The translations under genes and the position numbers were made by a program. DNA of 64,000 bases from Thiomicrorhabdus sp. 6S3-12 (GTDB lineage Bacteria; Pseudomonadota; Gammaproteobacteria; Thiomicrospirales; Thiomicrospiraceae). Every line of letters starts with the position of its first letter. The stretch's first letter is position 1. Shown in pieces: positions 28,901 through 36,937 of this stretch. The notes below the pieces were generated by a model. That model made no database searches, was not told the DNA's origin, and was given only the letters and a program-made list of their open reading frames with translations. The DNA lies in assembly GCF_017571475.1 (NCBI RefSeq), contig NZ_JAGETW010000002.1, positions 62,001 to 126,000 on the forward strand, in the 5' to 3' direction.

Positions 28901-29074
28901 GAAATAAAACTCCGCATTTAAGTGATTGCTTTAATGCATCACTTGATTTCTCTATCAGCCCCCCGAAAATCGGGAGGCCACCGGGAAACAACGAACAGCA
29001 CTGAGGGAGCTGCACCGGAAGCGACGCTTACACGAACGCCCCAGCTGTTGTGTTTGAAATAAGTCTTTTAGGGC
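28901..29074 (-). promoter_or_regulatory. Structured leader between infC and rpmI (possible L20 control region)
   Basis: 174 bases with several hairpins on the minus strand. They are: AAATAAG/CTTATTT at the infC end (from about 29080); CCTCCCGA/TCGGGGGG near 28963-28978; and AAGTGAT/ATCACTT (about 28918-28946), which lies just before the rpmI ribosome binding site. In E. coli and Bacillus the rpmI-rplT leader is the site of L20 autoregulation. Here this role is inferred from position and structure only. Confidence 0.45.
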
Positions 29075-29632
29075 TTATTTCTTTTTGATTGGAGCGACCA
29101 TCATTTGCATTTGACGACCTTCCATTTTCGGCATCTGTTCAACAGTACCAAATTCCTGGATATCCTCGCGAACGCGCTCCAATACTTTCAATCCCAGTTC
29201 CTTATGGGTAATCTCACGACCACGGAACCAGATGGTTACCTTGACGCGATCCCCTTTTTCCAAGAATTTCACCAGGTTGCGTAGTTTGACCTGATAATCT
29301 CCTTCCTCAGTTCCTGGGCGAAACTTAACTTCTTTTACCTGGACTTGCTTCTGCTTTTTCTTCGCTTCATGCTGCTTTTTCTGTTGTTGGTACAGATACT
29401 TGCCGTAGTCCATGATTTTACAAACCGGAGGATTTGCTTTGGCAGTGATTTCAACCAAATCTAACCCCGCATCGGCTGCCTGTGCTAAAGCATCTTGAAT
29501 AGATACAACACCAGCTTGCTCACCTTCGGCATCAATTAATCTTACTTCAGGTGTTCCTGTGATTGCTTTGTTAATACGATCTTTAGGTGCTTCAGGTTGT
29601 TGTGGTCTGCCTCGACCTCTACGAATTGCGAT
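29075..29632 (-). CDS. infC: Translation initiation factor IF-3, probable AUC start
   Basis: 185-aa IF-3, which binds the 30S subunit and checks the start codon. No ATG, GTG or TTG fits the N-terminus: homologous sequence ([20 protein letters not shown]) runs well upstream of the first TTG (29458). A clear GGAGG at 29641-29645 lies 8 bases before an ATC at 29630-29632, giving (M)[17 protein letters not shown]; an ATT two codons later is 14 bases away. Rare start codons (AUU in E. coli) are the basis of infC autoregulation, so an AUC start fits. It lies 15 bases after the thrS stop; the C-terminal domain ends MMVAPIKKK. Confidence 0.93.
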   Translation of the reverse strand: MAIRRGRGRPQQPEAPKDRINKAITGTPEVRLIDAEGEQAGVVSIQDALAQAADAGLDLVEITAKANPPVCKIMDYGKYLYQQQKKQHEAKKKQKQVQVKEVKFRPGTEEGDYQVKLRNLVKFLEKGDRVKVTIWFRGREITHKELGLKVLERVREDIQEFGTVEQMPKMEGRQMQMMVAPIKKK

Positions 29633-29647
29633 AGCAAATTCCTCCAG

Positions 29648-31594
29648 TTAATTATTTTGTACATCAGGTGATTCAACAACTCGACCAAGGTTTGCTACGT
29701 CATCCTGTAGCAATTTCACCATTTGATCCATGTCAAATGACCCTAAGTTATTACCGCCACGAGCGCGCACGTTGATTGTGCCCTGTTCCATCTCTTGATC
29801 ACCAACAACCAGAATGTATGGAACGCGCTGCATAGTATGCTCGCGAATTTTAAACCCAACCTTTTCATTTCTCAAGTCTGTTTCGACTCTAAACCCATGT
29901 TTTTTCAATTTTTTCGCAAAATCAGCCACATATTCGTTGTGAACTTCAGAAATCGATGCGATTACCACCTGGGTCGGCGCCAGCCAAGTCGGGAATTTGC
30001 CTTCGTAATGTTCGACCAGAATACCGACAAAACGTTCCAGAGAACCAAGAATCGCACGGTGAATCATCACAGGGTGCTTCTTCTCGTTATCCGAATCCAC
30101 GTAAACCGCATTCAAACGCTCTTCCTGAGTCATCGAGAAGTCCAGCTGAATAGTTCCGCACTGCCAGACACGACCGATACAGTCTTTCAACTGGAATTCA
30201 ATCTTAGGACCGTAGAATGCCCCTTCACCCGGCTGTAACGCATACTCAAGACCGGCATCTTTCAACGTCTCTTCCAGGGCCGCTTCGGCCAGATCCCAAA
30301 CTTCGTCGGAACCGACGCGCATTTCAGGGCGGGTCGAGAATTTAACCGCGATATTATCGAAACCGAAATCGTTGTAGGTTTCATAAACCAAGTCGATACA
30401 GCCTTGTACTTCGGCTTTAATCTGCTCAGGTGTACAGAAGATATGCGCATCATCCTGAGTAAAGGAGCGCACACGCATCAAACCGTGCAGAGTTCCAGAC
30501 GGCTCGTTACGGTGTACGGTACCGAATTCGGCGATACGCGCCGGAAGATCGCGGTACGAACGCAAGTGCTGGTTATAAACCTGAATATGCCCCGGACAGT
30601 TCATTGGCTTAACGGCGTAGTCGCGGTTATCGGTTGCGGTAGTAAACATGTTCTCTTTGAACTTATCCCAGTGCCCCGACTTCTCCCACAAAGAACGATC
30701 CATAATAAACGGCGTACGAATCTCATCGTAGTCGTTGGCAACCAACTGACTGCGCATATACTCTTCTACCACGCGGTATAGAGTAGTCCCTTTCGGATGC
30801 CAGAAAGCCATCCCCGGAGCGACTTCGTCGACATGGAACAGATCCAGCATTTTACCGAGTTTACGGTGATCACGCTTTTCGGCCTCTTCCATCATTTTCA
30901 GATAGGCTTTCAAGTCATCTTTATTGGCAAAAGCGACCCCGTAGATACGCTGCAGCATTTTATTATCTGAATTCCCGCGCCAGTATGCACCGGCAACATG
31001 GGTCAGCTTGAAGGCTTTAGTGAAAGACATATTCGGTACATGCGGTCCGACACACATATCGACATACTCTTCATGGAAATAGAAACCGAACTGCGTTTCA
31101 TCCGGAAGGTCACGAATCAATTCCAGCTTATAATCTTCGCCACGCTCTTCAAACGTCTTGACTGCTTCGTCGCGCGGAAGCATTTTTTTGATGACCGGAT
31201 ATTTGGTTTTAGCCAACTCCTGCATGCGCTTTTCGATCTTTTTCAGATCTTCCGGCGTAATTTTGTACTCCATATCGATGTCGTAGTAGAAACCGTTATC
31301 GATAACCGGACCGATCGCCATTTTAACATCCGGATACAGCTGTTTTAACGCATGCCCCAACAGGTGCGCGCAGGAGTGGCGCATAATGTGAATGCCGTCT
31401 TCATCCTTCATGGTCACGATCTCAAGCGTCGCATCTTCCGTGATTAAATCACTGGCGTCTTTCAGCGTGCCGTTAACACGACCCGCTACCGTTGCTTTGG
31501 CAAGACCGGCACCGATGCTTTCGGCAACCTGCATCACCGAAACCGCTTGATCAAACTCTTTCTTAGACCCGTCAGGTAAAGTAATGATTGGCAT
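29648..31594 (-). CDS. thrS: Threonyl-tRNA synthetase
   Basis: 648-aa class II synthetase, full length. TGS domain (1-61), N2 editing domain with the zinc-type motif [17 protein letters not shown] (about 73-89), catalytic core (about 240-530) with motif 2 region [14 protein letters not shown] and the zinc-binding cysteine in [12 protein letters not shown], then the anticodon domain (about 535-640). Classical order thrS-infC-rpmI-rplT. No clear operator for autogenous control was identified in the leader. Confidence 0.98.
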   Translation of the reverse strand: MPIITLPDGSKKEFDQAVSVMQVAESIGAGLAKATVAGRVNGTLKDASDLITEDATLEIVTMKDEDGIHIMRHSCAHLLGHALKQLYPDVKMAIGPVIDNGFYYDIDMEYKITPEDLKKIEKRMQELAKTKYPVIKKMLPRDEAVKTFEERGEDYKLELIRDLPDETQFGFYFHEEYVDMCVGPHVPNMSFTKAFKLTHVAGAYWRGNSDNKMLQRIYGVAFANKDDLKAYLKMMEEAEKRDHRKLGKMLDLFHVDEVAPGMAFWHPKGTTLYRVVEEYMRSQLVANDYDEIRTPFIMDRSLWEKSGHWDKFKENMFTTATDNRDYAVKPMNCPGHIQVYNQHLRSYRDLPARIAEFGTVHRNEPSGTLHGLMRVRSFTQDDAHIFCTPEQIKAEVQGCIDLVYETYNDFGFDNIAVKFSTRPEMRVGSDEVWDLAEAALEETLKDAGLEYALQPGEGAFYGPKIEFQLKDCIGRVWQCGTIQLDFSMTQEERLNAVYVDSDNEKKHPVMIHRAILGSLERFVGILVEHYEGKFPTWLAPTQVVIASISEVHNEYVADFAKKLKKHGFRVETDLRNEKVGFKIREHTMQRVPYILVVGDQEMEQGTINVRARGGNNLGSFDMDQMVKLLQDDVANLGRVVESPDVQNN

Positions 31595-31643
31595 AAAAGG
31601 TAATCTCTTTATAAAATTATGCGTTTAAAATTGGAAACACATA

Positions 31644-31672
31644 ATATTAGCATTTTCTTACCTTGAGGAAAA
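31644..31672 (-). promoter_or_regulatory. Putative thrS promoter
   Basis: On the minus strand an extended -10 TGCTAATAT (31644-31652) with TTTTCC (31667-31672) 17 bases upstream. It would give an mRNA leader of about 40 bases before the thrS ATG at 31594. Confidence 0.4.
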
Positions 31673-31737
31673 AGATATTTCATATTGAATCGATAGGATT
31701 TGTCTATCACGAAAAACTGAATCGACAGGTCTTTCAG

Positions 31738-31760
31738 CCCCTTGCAAGCGTTTCAAGGGG
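31738..31760 (-). other. Hairpin between the HDOD gene and thrS
   Basis: CCCCTTG (31738-31744) / CAAGGGG (31754-31760) with a 9-base loop. No U-run in either direction. It may mark the 3' end of the HDOD transcript or be part of an upstream leader; role uncertain. Confidence 0.35.
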
Positions 31761-31798
31761 CGATATTCTGACTGAAACAGAAATCAGCCTGACGGCTT

Positions 31799-32677
31799 TT
31801 AAGCGGAAGGCGAGCTTGTTAGATGAGTGTATTCGGTCATGGATTTTTCCAAAATCTCTTCAAACTCGCCCTGAGCGATCTTCAATTCAGCCAGAGACTC
31901 ATTGATTTTCTGATCGACCAACGGCCATTTATCCGGCGGAACTTCGCCGATTCCATTATCCAGACCAAGTTTAAATGCCCCTACTTCGCTTAAATAGGTC
32001 AGATAGGCATAACCTTTGAAGTCGCCTTTCATCTTGTCCGGAATATGGTGATAGGCCACGCCCATAATCACCTCTTGCGAGAAGTTCCAAAGTTGCAGAA
32101 GACGCGCGCTCATCAAGGCGTGATAGGTACCGAAATATTTGTTTTCCATCACGGCCAGTTTCAGAATATTAAAATCGACTTTGGTTAAAACTTCCTGATA
32201 CTTTTCGCGGCTTTCAAGCGCCAGCAGGTAAATCCCGATGTCTCTCAACAAACCGCACAAAAAACCTTCACCGACTCGAAGACCACAGGCCGACGCGATA
32301 TTGTGACCGATAAGCGCACTGAGCATCGCCTGCTGCATAAAACGCTCTTCACTAAACGGAGGTTTACGGTTAAAGGTCTGCTGGTAACTGATCGCGTAAG
32401 CGAGCATTCTGACATCGTGCAGGCCGATACGAATGACCGCTTCAAACAGATCGGTTACTTTTGAACCCAAGGAGTATTTAGCCGAATTGGCCATAAAGAT
32501 AATCCCCGCCGTCAGGCGAGAATCCATCGCGATCAAATTAACGATATCGGTAATCTCGGCCTGCGAATCATCCGCCAGAAGCTTTTCCAACTTAATCAAC
32601 GCATCCGGAACATGGGGAAGATCACCAAGCTCAGCTAAACGCTCAACAATTTCTTTCGTTACACTCGCCTCAGACAA
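31799..32677 (-). CDS. HDOD-domain protein (second copy type), TTG start
   Basis: 292-aa HDOD protein, divergent from the one at 17431-18264. Segments: ITDIVNLIAMDSRLTAGIIF, LFEAVIRIGLHDVRMLAY, GLLRDIGIYLLALES and GVAYHHIPDKMKGD. The only start that covers the family N-terminus is a TTG at 32677 (MSEASVTKEIVERLAELG), with AAAGG 8 bases upstream. No output domain. It lies about 200 bases upstream of thrS on the same strand and is divergent from the thiamine locus. Function unknown. Confidence 0.83.
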   Translation of the reverse strand: MSEASVTKEIVERLAELGDLPHVPDALIKLEKLLADDSQAEITDIVNLIAMDSRLTAGIIFMANSAKYSLGSKVTDLFEAVIRIGLHDVRMLAYAISYQQTFNRKPPFSEERFMQQAMLSALIGHNIASACGLRVGEGFLCGLLRDIGIYLLALESREKYQEVLTKVDFNILKLAVMENKYFGTYHALMSARLLQLWNFSQEVIMGVAYHHIPDKMKGDFKGYAYLTYLSEVGAFKLGLDNGIGEVPPDKWPLVDQKINESLAELKIAQGEFEEILEKSMTEYTHLTSSPSA

Positions 32678-32856
32678 AACCAGACCTTTACTTTCTCAAT
32701 GAGCCCCACTTTTTAACTAGCGAGGGGCATAAGATACAATTCATAATGCATTACATGACTTTAATGCACACTTGTCAGACAAATTTCAATTTTGTCACAA
32801 ATCAGAGTAAAATCACCGCAGATTTTTAACAGTTTAACATTTAATTAATTCAAATC

Positions 32857-32955
32857 ATGCCTAGGGGTGGCCATTTATTTCGGCCTGAGATTTCTTGAGA
32901 TATCAAGATAAACCCTTTGCACCTGATCCGGGTAATACTGGCGTAGGGATGGCAA
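32857..32955 (+). promoter_or_regulatory. TPP riboswitch (THI element)
   Basis: All conserved blocks are in order: P1 TGCC/GGCA (32858-32861 / 32951-32954), AGGGGTG, GGCCTGAGA (32883-32891), a variable P3 arm, AACCCTTTGCACCTGATC, GGGTAATACTGGCGTAGGGA. It binds thiamine pyrophosphate and normally shuts down the downstream genes. The gene it precedes, at 33047, is a TonB-dependent receptor. No clear terminator follows; a CTCCC stretch near 33012-33017 could pair with the GGGAAAG ribosome binding site, suggesting control of translation, but this is only a by-eye guess. Confidence 0.95.
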
Positions 32956-33046
32956 TCGAAATTGTTCATGGGGCTTTAATCTTCCCGTCTTTTTAAGTTG
33001 CATTCACACGTCTCCCGATCAACCTTGATAATTTGGGAAAGACAAG

Positions 33047-35068
33047 ATGCAAAAGAAACTCCTTATCAGCGCCCTGCTCTCTTCACTGGCCGCCAGCGCG
33101 ATGGCCGCCGAAGAATTGGAAACCGTTACCGTTAATGCCGACCTTCGTAATGCCGAAGTGCAGGACGTTGCCGCCAGCGTTGCGATTCAGACACAAAGCG
33201 AACTTCAGGATCAGGGTGCGACGCATTTTGACGACATCCTACTAAAAACGCCAAACGTCAATTTTTCAGGGGAAACCTCCCGCCCACGCCATATTCAAAT
33301 TCGCGGCCTGGGTGAACGCGAAGAATATACCGGCGCACCGAATGCCAGTGTCGGATTTGCAATCGACGGCATCGATTACAGCGGAATCGGAATGGCGGCC
33401 AGCCTGTTTGACGTTAAACAGGTCGAAGTCTTAAAAGGTCCGCAGAACGTCCGTTACGGACAGAGCGCCATCGGCGGTTTGATTCTGGTAGAGAGCAATG
33501 ATCCGACTGCGCACAGAGAAGGCATGGTAGAAGCGTCCCGCGCCTCAGACAATCTGACCGAAGTCGGTCTGGTTCAGAGCGGACCTCTCGGTTCGGAACC
33601 CTTGGCACCGCAATATCGCTTCTCCCTTTTCAAACATTCGAGCGATGGCTTCCGCAAAAACTGGACCCTTGATCGTAACGATACCAATGGCAAGGACGAA
33701 TTCACCGCGAAGGCCGCCCTGCGCCTTTTCCCGGATGATAAAACCACCGTCGACCTGAAACTGCTGCACGCGAATTACAACAACGGCTACGACATGTGGG
33801 CCACTGACAACGATTATGATGTTTATAGCAATCAGCCGGGTAAAGACACCCTGAAAACAGACGGTCTGTCATTGAAAGTCGCTTCTCAAGCCAACCCTAA
33901 TTTCACCTTTATGTCCAAAACCAGTTTGGCCATCAGCAAAATGGAAAAAAGCTACGACGGTGACTGGAATGATTCCGGAGCATGGGACTGGTTCTATCAG
34001 AACTTCAAAGAGCGCCAGACTCTGGATCAGGAAATCCGCTGGACATCAACCGAAAACAGTCGTCTTTTCAATGATTCTACCGACTGGCTGTCGGGGGTTT
34101 ATGCCTCATCGCTAAACGAATCGAATGAGAATACCTCTTACGGTACGCGTAGCGATTTCACGCATAATAAACTGGCCGGTTTTGCGCAGCTGGATTTCCA
34201 CAGCACGCCGAAAACCACAATTTCCACCGGTTTGCGTGTCGAGCACAACAAGCTGGATTACGACAATCAGGTCAACAACTTCACTCCAAACGAAACGCTT
34301 TGGGGCGCACATCTTACCTACAGCTATCGCTACAATAATACCCATACCGCCTATACCGGCGTCACCCGAGGGTTTAAAGCCGGCGGTTTCAATGCGGACT
34401 TTGCCGGAGAGTCAAATGAACAGTTCGACTCCGAAACCCTGTACAACTATGAGATCGGACTTAAATCCGATTACCGTCAGTTCGGTCTGAAAACGTCACT
34501 GGTCGCCTTCTATATGGATCGCTACGACGCGCAGTTTGACGGATACACCGCACCGGAGACGGATCTTGACCCTTGGCTTTTCTATACCGAGAACTTTGAC
34601 CGTGCGCAAAACTATGGTTTGGAAGGAAGTTTTGACTGGCAGGCCGCGGCAAACTGGAAACTGTACGGCTCCCTGGGTCTGATTAAAACCGAGGTCGACG
34701 GCACCAGTACGAACTATTATGTCGTTTCCGGTCGTGAACAGGCTCATGCTCCGAGTTATCAGCTGAACCTTGGCTTCAAGTATCGCAACCCGACCGGTTT
34801 CTATGCGCAAGCCGACGTGACTGCCGTCGACAGCTTCTATTTCGACAATGTTCATAACTTTGAATCGGACGCTTACGAACTGGTTAATGCCCGTCTCGGT
34901 TACGAAACGGATGATTATGAAATCTACTTGTGGGGCAAAAATCTGACCGATAAAAACTACGCGGTGCGTGGCTTCTATTTCGATATGGATGGCGATAACT
35001 TAAACGATAAATTCTATGGATTAGGCAGCCCGCGTCAGATCGGCGTGACCGCTCGAGTCTACTTTTAA
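33047..35068 (+). CDS. TonB-dependent outer-membrane receptor, thiamine-regulated
   Basis: 673-aa receptor with a signal peptide (1-20, ending SAMAA), a likely TonB box near ELETVTVNA, plug domain (about 35-150; QIRGLGEREEYTGAP, VEVLKGPQNVRYGQSAIGG) and a 22-strand-type barrel ending in RVYF, a C-terminal aromatic residue as required for barrel assembly. GGGAAAG lies before the ATG. The TPP riboswitch in its leader and the PnuT-like and YkoF-like genes downstream make thiamine, a phosphorylated thiamine or a precursor the likely ligand. Iron chelates or B12 are the usual substrates of this fold but do not fit the context. Confidence 0.92.
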   Translation: MQKKLLISALLSSLAASAMAAEELETVTVNADLRNAEVQDVAASVAIQTQSELQDQGATHFDDILLKTPNVNFSGETSRPRHIQIRGLGEREEYTGAPNASVGFAIDGIDYSGIGMAASLFDVKQVEVLKGPQNVRYGQSAIGGLILVESNDPTAHREGMVEASRASDNLTEVGLVQSGPLGSEPLAPQYRFSLFKHSSDGFRKNWTLDRNDTNGKDEFTAKAALRLFPDDKTTVDLKLLHANYNNGYDMWATDNDYDVYSNQPGKDTLKTDGLSLKVASQANPNFTFMSKTSLAISKMEKSYDGDWNDSGAWDWFYQNFKERQTLDQEIRWTSTENSRLFNDSTDWLSGVYASSLNESNENTSYGTRSDFTHNKLAGFAQLDFHSTPKTTISTGLRVEHNKLDYDNQVNNFTPNETLWGAHLTYSYRYNNTHTAYTGVTRGFKAGGFNADFAGESNEQFDSETLYNYEIGLKSDYRQFGLKTSLVAFYMDRYDAQFDGYTAPETDLDPWLFYTENFDRAQNYGLEGSFDWQAAANWKLYGSLGLIKTEVDGTSTNYYVVSGREQAHAPSYQLNLGFKYRNPTGFYAQADVTAVDSFYFDNVHNFESDAYELVNARLGYETDDYEIYLWGKNLTDKNYAVRGFYFDMDGDNLNDKFYGLGSPRQIGVTARVYF

Positions 35069-35082
35069 GCCATAATAAAATC

Positions 35083-35112
35083 GGGCTCGGAGAAAATCTT
35101 CGAGCCCTTTTT
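35083..35112 (+). terminator. Intra-operon terminator/attenuator
   Basis: GGGCTCG (35083-35089) pairs with CGAGCCC (35101-35107), followed by five T, 15 bases past the receptor gene and only 16 bases before the next ATG. It probably lowers expression of the downstream genes rather than ending the unit. Confidence 0.8.
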
Positions 35113-35127
35113 ACAAGGAGTTTACGG

Positions 35128-35376
35128 ATGAACGTTTCCGTCGATATCAGTCTCTACCCTCTTAAGAGTTCTTACCGGGAACCGATTAAAGAGTTTATCG
35201 ACCGTCTGAGTTCCTATACCGACTTGGAAATCTCTTACGGCAGCATGAGCACCGTCGTTTACGGCGACTATGCCGAGATTATGTCCATGCTGGAGAAAGA
35301 GATCGCGACGACGCTTCACGCATTGCCGAAAAGCGTCTTTATTATCAAATTGTCCGGCGGTTGTCGCGAACAGTAA
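35128..35376 (+). CDS. YkoF-like thiamine/HMP-binding domain protein (copy 1)
   Basis: 82-aa single-domain protein with the YkoF-type pattern: VSVDISLYPLKS, then SYGSMSTVVYGDYAEIMS and FIIKLSGGC. Bacillus YkoF, which has two such domains in one chain, binds thiamine or its pyrimidine part and is encoded with an ECF-type thiamine transporter. This protein and the 36036-36302 product are paralogues (SVDIS-YPL, SMST--YG-YA, F-IKL shared). AAGGAG precedes the ATG. No signal peptide, so cytoplasmic. Ligand inferred from family and operon. Confidence 0.75.
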   Translation: MNVSVDISLYPLKSSYREPIKEFIDRLSSYTDLEISYGSMSTVVYGDYAEIMSMLEKEIATTLHALPKSVFIIKLSGGCREQ

Positions 35377-35388
35377 AGGATACGCAAC

Positions 35389-36021
35389 ATGCCTAAAACA
35401 CAAGGATACGAATCCCACGCGGATACTTACGATCAATGGTTTGACGAAAATCCGCACGCCTACCAGGCGGAAATCGCCGCGATCAAACAACTTCTGCCGC
35501 AAGGTAAAGGGATCGAAATCGGTGCAGGCAGCGGGCGTTTCACCAAACCGTTGGCCATCGATACCGGCGTCGAACCGGCCAAAGCCATGCGCGAACGCGC
35601 CAGACAGGAACGCGATCTGGAAATGATTGAAGGCGTTGCCGAAGCCCTGCCGTTTGCAGAAGGCCTGTTTGATTTTGCCGCCTTTATTACCTCGACCTGC
35701 TTTCTGGACGATCCGGCCAAAGCCTATAAAGAAGCGGCTCGGGTGACAAAAGAGAACGGCTCCATTGTCGTCGCCTATCTGGAACGCAATTCCGAACTGG
35801 GACAAGTGTACGAAAAACACAAGCATGAAAGCCCGTTCTATTGCGACGCGACCTTTTACACTTTCGAAGAAATCGAATCCATGCTGACCCAGGCCGGTTT
35901 CGCTAATATTCAAAGCGTACAAACAGTTCTTCCGGAAACCTCCGGGCACGACACCAATGACATTCTTCCCGGACATGACAAAGGCACATTCATTGTCGTC
36001 AAGGCAGAGAAGGCACTGTAA
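35389..36021 (+). CDS. Class I SAM-dependent methyltransferase in thiamine operon
   Basis: 210-aa UbiE/type 11-like methyltransferase: motif I GIEIGAGSGRFTKPL, acidic-loop region IDTGVEPAKAM, then IEGVAEALPFAEGLFDFAAF and a C-terminal half with two nearby cysteines (TSTCFLDD, FYCDATF). It is sandwiched between the two YkoF-like genes (12 and 14 bases away) and so is almost certainly part of the TPP-regulated unit. Its substrate is unknown; no methylation step is known in thiamine uptake, which makes it the odd member of the operon. It could modify a vitamer or an imported analogue, or act on a protein. Confidence 0.85.
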   Translation: MPKTQGYESHADTYDQWFDENPHAYQAEIAAIKQLLPQGKGIEIGAGSGRFTKPLAIDTGVEPAKAMRERARQERDLEMIEGVAEALPFAEGLFDFAAFITSTCFLDDPAKAYKEAARVTKENGSIVVAYLERNSELGQVYEKHKHESPFYCDATFYTFEEIESMLTQAGFANIQSVQTVLPETSGHDTNDILPGHDKGTFIVVKAEKAL

Positions 36022-36035
36022 CCTCAGGAGAAGCT

Positions 36036-36302
36036 ATGAAAATTTCCGTTGATATCAGCATGTATCCCCTTAACGAGGATTATTGCCAACCGATTATCGA
36101 TTTTATTGAAGCGCTGGATAAAATCGACTCGGTTTCCATCCAACGTAACAGCATGAGCACGCAAATTTACGGTCAATACGCCGATGTCATGAGTGCAATG
36201 AACTCGGAAGTCGAGCAGGTTTTGCAAAAACTTCCGGAAACGGTTTTTGTGATCAAATTGATCGGAACCGATCGCGAGAAAGCGAATATCCATGCCTGCT
36301 GA
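36036..36302 (+). CDS. YkoF-like thiamine/HMP-binding domain protein (copy 2)
   Basis: 88-aa paralogue of the 35128-35376 product, starting KISVDISMYPLNEDYCQPI, with NSMSTQIYGQYADVMSAM and FVIKLIG. CAGGAG precedes the ATG. Its last 11 bases overlap the start of pnuT, so the two are translationally coupled. The two YkoF-like proteins could form a heterodimer equal to the two-domain Bacillus YkoF. Cytoplasmic; ligand inferred. Confidence 0.75.
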   Translation: MKISVDISMYPLNEDYCQPIIDFIEALDKIDSVSIQRNSMSTQIYGQYADVMSAMNSEVEQVLQKLPETVFVIKLIGTDREKANIHAC

Positions 36303-36927
36303 ACCACTTGAAACCCATTGGCTTGAACAGGCATTCTACGCGCTTCTGGCTCAGTCCGGATGGGAGTGGCTTGCCGTCGCTCTAGGCATCGGCTACGTAA
36401 TACTGGCGGCTAACAACAGTAAATGGGCTTGGCCGAGCGCCTTCTTCAGCACCTTGATTTATACGTTTCTGTTCTGGGATGGTCAACTGCCGATGCAGGC
36501 ACTGCTCAATGCCTACTACCTGCTTATGGCGGTGTATGGATTCTGGCTCTGGAACCATTCGGAAAAGCATCCATCAAGCAAACAAACCGCAGACAGTGTC
36601 AGCATTCATCGTAAATCGCTGTTTTTCCACCTCTCGTTTATTGCGATCGGCATAACCTTGAGCGCTCTGGCCGGCATCTACCTGCAAACCAATAACTACA
36701 GTCAACTGCCTTATCTGGATGCGTTTGTCACGGTATTTTCGGTCATGAATACCGTGTTAATGGCGCGCAAAGTCATTGAAAACTGGCTGTACTGGATTGT
36801 TATCGACTCCCTAGCCATCTATCTGTACTGGGAGAGCGGCTTCTACGTCACGATTGTGATGTTCGGCCTCTATCTGGTACTGGCACTGTACGGCTATCGC
36901 GAGTGGAAGCTTCTAGCCAACAGGTAA
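36292..36927 (+). CDS. pnuT: PnuC-family vitamin transporter, PnuT-like
   Basis: 211-aa inner-membrane protein of the PnuC family, about seven helices. Conserved aromatic blocks: WLAVALGIGYVILAANNSKW, LMAVYGFWLWNH, and the WxYWIVIDSL-type motif (NWLYWIVIDSLAIYLYWESG). PnuC members carry nicotinamide riboside, riboflavin (PnuX) or thiamine (PnuT) by facilitated diffusion with trapping by phosphorylation. The upstream TPP riboswitch and YkoF-like genes point to thiamine. It starts inside the end of copy 2 of the YkoF-like gene. Confidence 0.85.
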   Translation: MPAEPLETHWLEQAFYALLAQSGWEWLAVALGIGYVILAANNSKWAWPSAFFSTLIYTFLFWDGQLPMQALLNAYYLLMAVYGFWLWNHSEKHPSSKQTADSVSIHRKSLFFHLSFIAIGITLSALAGIYLQTNNYSQLPYLDAFVTVFSVMNTVLMARKVIENWLYWIVIDSLAIYLYWESGFYVTIVMFGLYLVLALYGYREWKLLANR

Positions 36928-36937
36928 GCTTTAGCGA

